In this document: piece after piece, positions 8,862 to 16,794 of the stretch
How positions within the stretch are numbered: the stretch's first letter is position 1
Layout: each line of letters opens with the position of its first letter
From: Mariaggregatimicrobium sp964498785
GTDB lineage: Bacteria > Zhuqueibacterota > Zhuqueibacteria > Thermofontimicrobiales > Thiofontviventaceae
NCBI GenBank assembly: GCA_964498785.1
Contig: CAZCJL010000064.1
Location: 1 to 37,300, forward strand
Reading direction: 5' to 3'
Length of the DNA stretch: 37,300 bases
Translations under genes and position numbers: made by a program
Notes under the pieces: generated by a model
Database searches by the model: none
What the model was told of the DNA's origin: nothing
The model's input: only the letters and a program-made list of their open reading frames with translations

Positions 8862-8952
8862 CCCCGCACTTTTAGTAAATTTTATAAATATTTGTGAGTT
8901 AACGCTCATTTAATACAAACTGTCGCACCTGTTACTACCTAAAAGTGCGGGG
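8862..8952. repeat. 14 bp perfect inverted repeat with 63 bp spacer between symporter and hydrolase genes
   Basis: CCCCGCACTTTTAG (8862-8875) and CTAAAAGTGCGGGG (8939-8952) are exact inverted copies separated by 63 bp of AT-rich sequence. Together they fill most of the 198 bp between the sugar symporter and the GH50-like gene. They could be a long-stem RNA structure that sets expression of the downstream gene, a regulator site pair, or the ends of a very small mobile remnant. No terminator-like T run adjoins the outer arm. Confidence 0.6.
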
Positions 8953-8992
8953 CACGTTTACAACAAAAGATTCTGTTTTCGTTCAGCATTGA

Positions 8993-10765
8993 TTACCAGA
9001 AATAGACGTATAAAAAGGCTAAAATACCAAAGACACTAATAGAAAGCGCATTAAAAACCGGCCCTGTTTTAAAATAATCTTTTGTGAATAAAATAGCTTT
9101 TGAATGTTGGCCTTTGGATCTATAAAGTGTCCAGACAATCGCGATCAACGTTACCGTACTAAAAATCGGAAACAGCGCGACAGTCATTTGTGCGAAAGAT
9201 CGTTCCGGCGTATAAATCATGTTAACTCCCCAGAGAACAACAACTAGCAATAAGATCGAAATTGCCAGCGGAATGAATAGTTTTCGATCTGCTTTGATGA
9301 TCTCCTGACTTTTTCCTTTGGTTTCATATAACGTAATTGCAATAACAAATACGCTTAAAATCAGGAAAATAAGCGCCATTCGATCGAGGAACGGTAATGC
9401 CGGGAACAGATATTTAAATCCGGCGGAAAGCGGAATTGTTAATAGAGCAGCAGTTAGCGCCGAATTGGTGGTGGCTTTTTTCCAAAACAGACCGTAGATA
9501 AAAATTGCAAAAATACCAGGACTGACAAATCCTGTATATTCCTGAATATATTGAAATGCCTGCTCCAGTGTCTGTAATTGCGGTGCAATAAGAATTGCAA
9601 TTAAAAGTGCAATTCCACTGGCAATTCGCCCGGAAAATACAAGCTCTGTTTCTGAGGCATTTTTTCTGATAATTTGTTTATAGATGTCCATGGAAAAAAT
9701 TGTTGCAGTGCTATTTACCATCGAGCTTAACGATGAAACAATTGCTGCGATTAAGGCGGCAAACGCCAGGCCCTTTAAACCGACGGGAACGAATGTGTTT
9801 AACAACCAGGGATATGCCTCATCCGGTTTCACAATTTGATCGCTGCCAAGAATAAATGCTGCGATTCCCGGGATAACGACAATCAGTGGCATTAGTATTT
9901 TCAAATAAGCGGCAAAGGCCAGGCCTCGCTGTGCTTCTCTCAGGCTCCTGGACGCCAGTGCCCGCTGGGTAATGTACTGATTACAACCCCAGTAAAAAAG
10001 ATTTGCGATCCACAAGCCACCGATGAGGACGCCAATTCCGGGCAACTCTTTGTAATTCGGATGATTCAGATCGAGAATCATGTCGAATTTTTCCGGGGCT
10101 TTTGCAAGTAAATCTACGAACCCGGCAATTACTCCATTTCCGCCGCTAATGGCGTTGAGAGCCAGTACTGTGGTCACTAAACCACCACCAATAAGTACGA
10201 CGACCTGAACAACATCAGTCCAGGCAACGGCTTTCAATCCACCATAAATCGTATATAGTGCAGAGAATACAGCCAATCCGATAACTCCCCATAATAATGG
10301 CACCCCCATAATGGTTCTTAAGCTCAATGCTCCCAAATAAAGAACGGATGTTAAATTGACAAACACATACAGCAATAACCAGAAAACAGCCAGTCCCGTG
10401 CGCACACTTTTGTCATAACGAATTTCCAGGAACTGGGGCATTGTATAAATACCTTTTTCCAGGAAAATCGGCAGAAAATATTTTGCAACGAATATAAGAG
10501 TTAGCGCCGCCATCCATTCGTAGGATGCAATAGCTAGACCGATCACGAACCCGGAACCGGACATTCCGATCACCTGTTCTGCGGAAATATTTGCCGCAAT
10601 CAGCGACGCGCCAACAGCCCACCAGGGAAGAGCTTTGCTGGCTAAGAAATAGTCTTTGGAGTCCTTTTTATGTCCCTTTTTCTCTCGGGAGACCCATAAC
10701 CCAAGCGCGACAATAAACACAATGTAACCAAAAAAGATGACATAATCCACAACTGAGAACTTCAT
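8993..10765 (-). CDS. Sodium/sugar symporter of the SSS family (vSGLT-like)
   Basis: This is an inner-membrane Na+-coupled solute symporter of the SSS (SLC5) family. The sequence runs very close to the pattern of Vibrio vSGLT, a Na+/galactose-glucose carrier. Markers are ASLIAANISAEQVIGMSGSG in TM1, IASYEWMAALTLIF in TM2 (carrying the sugar-contacting Glu position), and GCNQYITQRALASRSLREAQ before the central helices. About 14 hydrophobic segments cover the 590 residues, a normal length. The ATG start has CAGGATGG upstream. It sits between the GH50-like and GH2 genes on the same strand, so it probably imports monosaccharides released outside the cytoplasm by those enzymes. Galactose or glucose is inferred from the vSGLT resemblance; mannose is also possible. 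Confidence 0.9.
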   Translation of the reverse strand: MKFSVVDYVIFFGYIVFIVALGLWVSREKKGHKKDSKDYFLASKALPWWAVGASLIAANISAEQVIGMSGSGFVIGLAIASYEWMAALTLIFVAKYFLPIFLEKGIYTMPQFLEIRYDKSVRTGLAVFWLLLYVFVNLTSVLYLGALSLRTIMGVPLLWGVIGLAVFSALYTIYGGLKAVAWTDVVQVVVLIGGGLVTTVLALNAISGGNGVIAGFVDLLAKAPEKFDMILDLNHPNYKELPGIGVLIGGLWIANLFYWGCNQYITQRALASRSLREAQRGLAFAAYLKILMPLIVVIPGIAAFILGSDQIVKPDEAYPWLLNTFVPVGLKGLAFAALIAAIVSSLSSMVNSTATIFSMDIYKQIIRKNASETELVFSGRIASGIALLIAILIAPQLQTLEQAFQYIQEYTGFVSPGIFAIFIYGLFWKKATTNSALTAALLTIPLSAGFKYLFPALPFLDRMALIFLILSVFVIAITLYETKGKSQEIIKADRKLFIPLAISILLLVVVLWGVNMIYTPERSFAQMTVALFPIFSTVTLIAIVWTLYRSKGQHSKAILFTKDYFKTGPVFNALSISVFGILAFLYVYFW

Positions 10766-10853
10766 AAATCCATCCTGTAATTTGATTGAATACTATTTGA
10801 TTAGTTCCTGAAATTCTTAAATGAAACTAGAATTTCTGTATTTATTGAATGTA

Positions 10854-10881
10854 CGTTCCGGAGTGAATCGCTCCTGTGCGC
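10854..10881. repeat. Second copy of the 28 bp dispersed repeat
   Basis: CGTTCCGGAGTGAATCGCTC then CTGTGCGC is the reverse complement of 4064-4091 apart from one base. The internal GGAGTGA/TCGCTCC can form a tight 7 bp hairpin including one G-T pair. It lies upstream of the symporter start, just before the larger repeat at 10923. Unlike the other copy it has no obvious flanking 9 bp dyad. Confidence 0.65.
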
Positions 10882-10922
10882 ATCGGGAGCATTGCACTTC
10901 AACTATTAATAAGTTATTATAT

Positions 10923-11100
10923 AACCTGAAAAAGTTATAAACACAGAGGCGCAGAGTACACAGAGCTTTTATTTTCAAACGTTACGCAAACAATAGTAAC
11001 TCAAATTTTTCTTAACTCAGTTTGAAAAGTAATGTGCACACACGTTATTGTTTCTCTGTGACCTCTGTGCTTCTGTGGCACGATTTGTGAATAATGCAGG
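10923..11100. repeat. ~180 bp dispersed intergenic repeat, copy A
   Basis: This stretch is repeated in the same orientation at 22649-22829, with the two copies agreeing at most positions by eye. The ends carry imperfect inverted repeats of 24 bp: 10942-10965 (CACAGAGGCGCAGAG core) pairs with 11054-11077 (CTCTGTGCTTCTGTG core) at 20 of 24 positions. The centre contains TTTTCAAACGTTACG and GTTTGAAAAGTAATG. No reading frame is conserved. It resembles a non-autonomous MITE or a large REP-like element. Apart from this and the 28 bp repeat, the 436 bp between the symporter and GH2 genes contains nothing I can identify. Confidence 0.8.
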
Positions 11101-11201
11101 ATAATTGAATTACTCATTCAAGTTATAATTTTACCTGATTTCTGATTGAATGAAACAGTTGATCGTTTTTAATTTGTTTCAGTTTTCAAAGATAACATAT
11201 T

Positions 11202-14200
11202 TTATTTAACGCGAAATTCAACCGAGCTTAACTCCATCGGCTCTGCTTCGTCCTGGTTAAAGGGGCGCAGCCGTAGATGATATTCATAAACTTTGGGATA
11301 AACCCGAAATTTGGCGCGCGGGGAAACCGGCGTCCCTCCGACACCACTAACAAGGTGGTCGATGTTGAACGTTACGTAATCCACTTTTTTCAACTGAAAT
11401 GTATATACCGCATTATCGATATTGCGGTGATCATAATTCCACACACTGACGTTCATTTCAGGATATGCCACTGCAAGAAGCCCGATACCATCTGGATTGG
11501 TTAACGCAGCCCACCGGACTTCAGATTTATTTGCATACTCCTGCGGAACAACGTAGGGCACGTACTGTTGATCGACAGTTCCCTGATACAATCCTATTTT
11601 CATCCCGTTTTTCCGATCAGGGTAGGTTTCTGCCGGACCTCTGCCATACCAGCTAAAATTCTGAAATTCCGCAGGCATCTTGATCTGCAATCCGATTTTT
11701 TGAATCCACGGCATTTCTCCCAGCGGCGTTACACGATGATACAACCGGATATCACCAGTCGCTAAAACAGAGTAATGTACCTTTTCTTCAAAACCGATCT
11801 CTGTTTCGCCGACAGAATTCTGGTAGTGAATTTTCTCGACGATAACATCAACCTCGGATGGCGAGACATATTGCACAGAAACATTGACAACAGCCGGAAT
11901 TATATGATCTAGTCCGTTATTGCGCCAGACGGATGCCTCTGCGGCGCCCCAGTCGGAAGTCTCATTCGGAGTCATCGGGCGCCATACATTGAGCACCGGA
12001 CCAACAGTAATTAAATTTCTTCCTTCATAACTCAATGTGGTTAAATCGCCACTTATCTTATTAAATCCGTATAAAAAATTTTTTCCTGAGATTATCGCTT
12101 TTTCGGTGGTTTCAGTTAAGGTCAATGGTGGCTCGCTCGTTGGGTCTATAATTCGTTTTAAAGACCTTTCCAATGGAAGCCGGAATTGTTCAAAAGCAAT
12201 TTCATGACCTTTTGCAGCCCACAATTTTTTCTCCGGTAATTTCACAGAAACCGTAAGAAACGCATCTAACTTAGGGAATAAATTGTTTGTTTCTACCGGA
12301 ACCGAAACGATTTTTGATGTCATCGGTTCTATATTTAGATGAAGTACGCCTGATCGAATGATCGTGCCATCGACCTGCACCCACCAGTTAACATCCAGTT
12401 CGTTTAAATTTGTAAAATGATGATAATTATGTATCTTAATTTTGCCCACCATCAAATCGACTGGTTCCATGCGCACCGGAGCGTGACTTTTTTTCACCTG
12501 CCATAGCTCAGGTTGCGCCGTTCGATCGGCGAATATTATACCGTTCAAACAAAAATGATCCGATCCGTACCAGAAAAAATTCGCTTTTGCATCTTTTAAT
12601 TGTTCAAAATTGAGGCACAATACTGCCCCTGCTACCGGATTGGGGTGATTGATACCCAATTCATTCATTTTTAATGCCCGGGGATAGATACGCACCTGAT
12701 CGATGATCGCATCGCAATAACGGCCGTTATGGTTCGAGTGATTCCGTTCGGCGTTTTTTCCGATATTCACCGGGAAATAGCAGTGGTCGATTTTTCCGGA
12801 AAAGGGCTTCTCTGCCAGCACTTTTCCATCCACAACGAGTGACATTTTCTGTGCATCATAAATTCCTGCAATATGATGCCAGTTAAAATCCCAATCCGAA
12901 TGCACCCGTGCGGTGACAGAAGCACGTTTTTCCTGGCTCCATATAGTAAAAGCGAGACTGTCACGAGAAACCTGTTCCAGCAGATATTGATGATCGCCTT
13001 TTGTGATGAACGGATTCGCGCCAGTCCAGCCTCGCGGGTAAATCCAGGTTTCGAGCGTCAATTGGTCGCCGGTGATATCAAGACTCGGGTCGTTGTAGAT
13101 TTCAACCCAGTCATCCAGCCCGGATAACGCGAGTGCGCGGCCGAATTTTCCATCGACTATTTGCGGGCGTCCCATAAATGCACCGTCATTTTTGAAATCA
13201 GATGCATCAGGTGTAAAAATAAGTTCGTGCCGCAAGCCCTGATCCACCCAATCCCAGATAAAACCGCCCTGCAGCCGCGGATATTTGCGGATATATTTCC
13301 AGAATTCATCGAAATGCCCCATGCTGTTTCCCATTGCATGGGCATATTCACCCATGATAATTGGTTTTCCGCTTTCCAGAGCCATGCGCTGAATCTTTTC
13401 AGGACTCGGATATCGAACCCCGTTGATATCCGCAAACGGCGCATCTCCGGAAGGCCAGTTGCACTGGTGCATAATCACGCGCGTGCCGTCATACTGGCGG
13501 GCGAATTTCGCCATTTTATAATGCACGTGCCCAGTGCCGGCTTCATTTCCGGTACTCCACATGACAATGCTGGGATTATTTTTATCCCGTTCAATCATGC
13601 GCGTAAATCGATCCATAAAAGAAAGCTCCCATACCGGATTTTCTGCAAACCAGTTCTGACCGTAACGTCCGTCAGGATTCATTTCCGCGTAGTGACACTC
13701 GGCATTCACTTCATCCTGCACATAAAGTCCGTATTCATCGCTTAATTCATACCATTGTTTATCATTTGGATAATGGGACAATCGAACGGCATTTACATTG
13801 AACTGCTTCATCAAGGTGATGTCTTTTATCATCATCTCCGCGGGCATGGCGCGTCCGAAATCCGGATGATGCTGATGTTTGTTTACTCCGCGAAATTCAA
13901 TGGGCACGCCGTTTACCATTACCTGTCCGTTCGTGATCTCCACCGTGCGGAATCCCACTTTTTCCTCGAGTACTTCGGTAATCACATTACTTTCATCAAT
14001 CAACTCTAAAATTAGTGTGTACCGGTTTGGCTTTTCAGCAGACCATTTCTGCGGATTACGAAAGCTCTTTTTCAGTACAACAACCACATCTTCAAACGGC
14101 CGAACTTTCTCATTTTCTTCCCAACTTTCAACAAGATTTCCGTTGACATCGAATAAGCTTGCGCGGACTGTCCATTTTCCCTGCATTGTATTCGAATAAT

Positions 14201-15005
14201 TTCTCAAATGCACGTCAAGCCGCAACGTTGCATCCTGATAGTTCTTATCCAGGTTTGTGCGCACAAAAAAATCACGGATATGTATTTTCGGAGTTGAAAA
14301 CAGATAGACATCGCGGTAGATTCCGGAGAAACGCCACATGTCCTGATCTTCCAAATAACTGCCGTCGCACCAACGAAACACCCGTACTGCAACGGAATTT
14401 TCTCCGTGTTTAACAAATGCAGTGACATCAAATTCTGCGGGCGTCATGCCACCCTGATCATATCCGACATATTTACCATTTACCCAAACGAATGCCGCAG
14501 ATTTAACACCCTCAAAATGCAAAAATATTTTACGATTAGCCCACTTTTCAGTAAGTGTAAATGAACGTCGATAAGAGCCCACAGGATTCCAATCATCCGG
14601 TACAAACGGGGGGTCAAACGGGTACAATGCCTGAGGAATATTTCTGTAGATATTATGATCATATCCCTGCATTTGCCATACAGAAGGAACGGTAATATTA
14701 TCCCAGGTTGAGAAATCATAGTCATCAGCGTAAAAAGTCGCAGGCGTCTGACATGGATTTTGTGCCCAGTGAAATTTCCAGGCGCCATTTAAAGATAAAA
14801 AATATGGCGACTTATTCCAGTCTCCGAATAAAGCTGTTTCAAGATTATCGAATGGCATAAGCGGCACATGTGTTGGCTCCTGATTTTCAGCAATAACGTG
14901 TGGATTTTCGATATACGCATTCAGGTTGTTTAAATCCTGTGCATTTTGCACAGACGCTGAAGTCAGAATAAAAGATACGCAGAGAATAACCCACCGCATA
15001 CACAT
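11202..15005 (-). CDS. GH2 beta-galactosidase with LamG domain inserted in the catalytic barrel
   Basis: This is an exported LacZ-type beta-galactosidase (retaining, EC 3.2.1.23 type). Order: signal peptide (~1-22), GH2 sugar-binding jelly roll (~35-240), Ig-like domain (~245-355), TIM barrel (~357-590), inserted LamG/concanavalin-like domain (~600-790), return of the barrel at FFWYGSDHFCLNGIIFADRT (810-829), a further beta domain, then the LacZ C-terminal beta-sandwich (Bgal_small_N, ~985-1260). The acid/base is Glu488 in MWSTGNEAGTGH and the nucleophile Glu553 in IIMGEYAHAMGN. At 1267 aa it is about 240 residues longer than E. coli LacZ, which the insert explains. The ATG has GAGGATA upstream. 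It lies 33 bp downstream of GH130, so the two are probably cotranscribed. It likely removes beta-galactosyl units from hemicellulose side chains outside the cytoplasm. Confidence 0.92.
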   Translation of the reverse strand: MCMRWVILCVSFILTSASVQNAQDLNNLNAYIENPHVIAENQEPTHVPLMPFDNLETALFGDWNKSPYFLSLNGAWKFHWAQNPCQTPATFYADDYDFSTWDNITVPSVWQMQGYDHNIYRNIPQALYPFDPPFVPDDWNPVGSYRRSFTLTEKWANRKIFLHFEGVKSAAFVWVNGKYVGYDQGGMTPAEFDVTAFVKHGENSVAVRVFRWCDGSYLEDQDMWRFSGIYRDVYLFSTPKIHIRDFFVRTNLDKNYQDATLRLDVHLRNYSNTMQGKWTVRASLFDVNGNLVESWEENEKVRPFEDVVVVLKKSFRNPQKWSAEKPNRYTLILELIDESNVITEVLEEKVGFRTVEITNGQVMVNGVPIEFRGVNKHQHHPDFGRAMPAEMMIKDITLMKQFNVNAVRLSHYPNDKQWYELSDEYGLYVQDEVNAECHYAEMNPDGRYGQNWFAENPVWELSFMDRFTRMIERDKNNPSIVMWSTGNEAGTGHVHYKMAKFARQYDGTRVIMHQCNWPSGDAPFADINGVRYPSPEKIQRMALESGKPIIMGEYAHAMGNSMGHFDEFWKYIRKYPRLQGGFIWDWVDQGLRHELIFTPDASDFKNDGAFMGRPQIVDGKFGRALALSGLDDWVEIYNDPSLDITGDQLTLETWIYPRGWTGANPFITKGDHQYLLEQVSRDSLAFTIWSQEKRASVTARVHSDWDFNWHHIAGIYDAQKMSLVVDGKVLAEKPFSGKIDHCYFPVNIGKNAERNHSNHNGRYCDAIIDQVRIYPRALKMNELGINHPNPVAGAVLCLNFEQLKDAKANFFWYGSDHFCLNGIIFADRTAQPELWQVKKSHAPVRMEPVDLMVGKIKIHNYHHFTNLNELDVNWWVQVDGTIIRSGVLHLNIEPMTSKIVSVPVETNNLFPKLDAFLTVSVKLPEKKLWAAKGHEIAFEQFRLPLERSLKRIIDPTSEPPLTLTETTEKAIISGKNFLYGFNKISGDLTTLSYEGRNLITVGPVLNVWRPMTPNETSDWGAAEASVWRNNGLDHIIPAVVNVSVQYVSPSEVDVIVEKIHYQNSVGETEIGFEEKVHYSVLATGDIRLYHRVTPLGEMPWIQKIGLQIKMPAEFQNFSWYGRGPAETYPDRKNGMKIGLYQGTVDQQYVPYVVPQEYANKSEVRWAALTNPDGIGLLAVAYPEMNVSVWNYDHRNIDNAVYTFQLKKVDYVTFNIDHLVSGVGGTPVSPRAKFRVYPKVYEYHLRLRPFNQDEAEPMELSSVEFRVK

Positions 15006-15038
15006 ATCATTATCCTCATCATCTGGTATAATTAATTG

Positions 15039-16241
15039 CTACATCACTAAAAATTTATACTTTTCTTTAAAAATATCCAAATTTTTTGAAATCAATTCAT
15101 AGCGTTGCTGAACGCATACTGGCGAACGTAAACCGTCTTTCGGAGTATTTGTCACGTAATCCAGCAGACGGTCGACTGTTGAGACTGCAACATGTTGTCT
15201 GGTATCAGAAGACGCGTAATAAATAAAGACCTCCCCATTTTCCCGTGTAACCCAGCCATTAGCAAAAGCCACATTTGAAACATCGCCTATTCGTTCTTCA
15301 TCTTCCGGTGCAATAAAGTAACCGCCGGGTTCGTAAATCACTGTTTCAGGATGTTCGAGATCGGTCATAAACATGTAAAGAACATACCGCAATCCTGCGG
15401 CACAATATCGAACACCATGCGCCAGATGCAACCACCCCTTTTCTGTTTTAATCGGCGCCGGCCCGATACCGTTTTTTGCTTCTTTTACGGTATGGTATTT
15501 TAATCCATCAATAATCAATTCATTATCAATTTTTGCATGTTCCATGCTATCAGTCAGTCCCCAGCCAATACCACTTCCCGATCCTGTGTCAATAAATCCG
15601 TTCATCGGTCGGGTATAAAGGGCATATTTTCCATTAACAAATTCAGGATGCAGACAAATATTCCGTTGGTGTGGCGAGGGCGTAATTAAATCATCCAGCC
15701 GTTCCCAATTAATTAAATCTTTTGTGCGTGCAATTCCCCCGCGGGCAAGGGCTGCGGTCTGATCACTTTCCTTTGCGGACGGGTCATGCCGTTCTGTGCA
15801 AAACAAACCATATATCCAACTATCCTCATGTTTCACCAAACGCATATCATAGACGTTCACATCAGGATTATCTGTTTCCGGCATAACAATGGGATAGTCC
15901 CGAAATCTAAAATTATCAACGCCGTTTTCACTCTCGGCAATTGCGAAAAACGATTTTCTATCGTACCCTTCAACACGGGCAAGTAAAACAATTTTTCCAT
16001 CTAATTCCATCGCGCCAACATTGAACACTGCATTAATTCCCATGCGTTCCATCAAATACGGATTTTCTTCATAATTAAAATCATAACGCCAGAAAAGTGG
16101 CGTATGTGCTGCTGTCAATACTGGATATTTAAATCGCTCAAAAATTCCGTTCCCTTCGTTTTTTTCATTCTTTCTGGTTATTAAGGCCTGATATCTTTTG
16201 AATAATTCCTCTGCCTTTGCCTCAAATTCCTTCGAGTTCAT
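15039..16241 (-). CDS. GH130 beta-mannosyl phosphorylase (4-O-beta-D-mannosyl-D-glucose phosphorylase type)
   Basis: This is a cytoplasmic family 130 phosphorylase that splits a beta-1,4-mannosyl disaccharide with phosphate, giving alpha-mannose 1-phosphate. The group resembled most is mannosyl-glucose phosphorylase (GH130_1). The five-bladed propeller signatures are present: FNVGAMELDGKIVLLARVEG (73-92), the proposed proton donor Asp132 in VYDMRLVK, RNICLHPEF, KNGIGPAPIKTEKGWLHLAHG, and DVSNVAFANG with YYASSDT near the C-terminus. The start is the ATG at 16241, which has GAGGG a few bases upstream and gives 400 aa, close to family size. The frame is open further upstream, but that part overlaps a pseudogene fragment in another frame and lacks family sequence. 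There is no signal peptide, so the disaccharide must be imported. No cellobiose/mannobiose 2-epimerase is in the window. Confidence 0.9.
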   Translation of the reverse strand: MNSKEFEAKAEELFKRYQALITRKNEKNEGNGIFERFKYPVLTAAHTPLFWRYDFNYEENPYLMERMGINAVFNVGAMELDGKIVLLARVEGYDRKSFFAIAESENGVDNFRFRDYPIVMPETDNPDVNVYDMRLVKHEDSWIYGLFCTERHDPSAKESDQTAALARGGIARTKDLINWERLDDLITPSPHQRNICLHPEFVNGKYALYTRPMNGFIDTGSGSGIGWGLTDSMEHAKIDNELIIDGLKYHTVKEAKNGIGPAPIKTEKGWLHLAHGVRYCAAGLRYVLYMFMTDLEHPETVIYEPGGYFIAPEDEERIGDVSNVAFANGWVTRENGEVFIYYASSDTRQHVAVSTVDRLLDYVTNTPKDGLRSPVCVQQRYELISKNLDIFKEKYKFLVM

Positions 16242-16326
16242 TTTTCCCTCTTTACTAATCTTAACATAAGAAATATCATTAATTAAATTACCAAATTTCG
16301 TCATGTAATGCCCGATTCGGCCCCGA

Positions 16327-16476
16327 TTATAACTGATCATCACAAAAAAGCCACCGTTTCAAATTGTTGGAATAATGTACGTTTACAATTTTTATATGGC
16401 GCCTTTTTGCTTCCGACAGATCGATATTATTATGTCCGACACCGTAACGCAGAATTGCGTTAATCTTATGAATCAT
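16327..16476 (-). pseudogene. Fragment of a D-2-hydroxyacid dehydrogenase
   Basis: A 49-codon frame reads MIHKINAILRYGVGHNNIDL and continues SEAKRRHIKIVNVHYSN. The run RYGVGHNNIDLSEAKRRHIKIVNV is the highly characteristic ARxGVGxDNIDxxAAxxRGIxVxNxP block that joins the two domains of D-isomer-specific 2-hydroxyacid dehydrogenases (phosphoglycerate dehydrogenase family). Similarity ends at NV, and neither the upstream substrate domain nor the downstream Rossmann domain is found in the adjacent DNA. It is a decayed remnant lying between the two-helix membrane protein and GH130. The remaining part of this ~307 bp spacer shows nothing else of note. Confidence 0.6.
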
Positions 16477-16548
16477 GTCCAGCTTCAATAACCACAATAC
16501 AGGGCGCTACCACAACTCAGTCCTCTGTTTTGCACATTGTATTACGCT

Positions 16549-16794
16549 TCATTCGGGCGTCTTTTTTTGAAAAATCTTTTTCGCTCCGAATACAGAGAAT
16601 CGGCAGCATATAATGATAACATAAAAAAAAACAGTCAAAGCCATTGTAATATGCAACTGGGTAAATATTTCAATCCATTGTGTCTGGTAAGATACAATTG
16701 CGTAAATATTAACAGCAATCGCAGCAATCAGGCAGCCGAGAGCATATTTTAACTCTTGTTCTGCGCGTTTGCCCTTTATCAAAATATCTTTCAT
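16549..16794 (-). CDS. Small two-helix membrane protein, translationally coupled to Gfo/Idh gene
   Basis: This is an 81-residue protein starting at the ATG at 16794, whose ATGA overlaps the stop codon of the preceding oxidoreductase gene (4 bp overlap). It has a basic N-terminus (MKDILIKGKRAEQE), two hydrophobic helices (about 18-40 and 50-70) with a short linker, and a basic tail. I do not know its function. The composition, compact design and start/stop overlap suggest a genuine conserved membrane protein acting with the oxidoreductase, perhaps as an anchor or electron-transfer partner; that role is inference. The alternative start seven codons earlier lies inside the upstream gene and is less likely. 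Confidence 0.65.
   Translation of the reverse strand: MKDILIKGKRAEQELKYALGCLIAAIAVNIYAIVSYQTQWIEIFTQLHITMALTVFFYVIIICCRFSVFGAKKIFQKKTPE

Noticed and set aside
13161..13745. 194-codon plus-strand frame opposite the GH2 gene
   Set aside because: It is a shadow of the GH2 coding strand, has no ribosome site and no recognisable domain; the opposite frame has catalytic motifs.
16242..16343. N-terminal extension of the GH130 frame
   Set aside because: A ribosome site favours the ATG at 16241; the extension overlaps the dehydrogenase relic in another frame.
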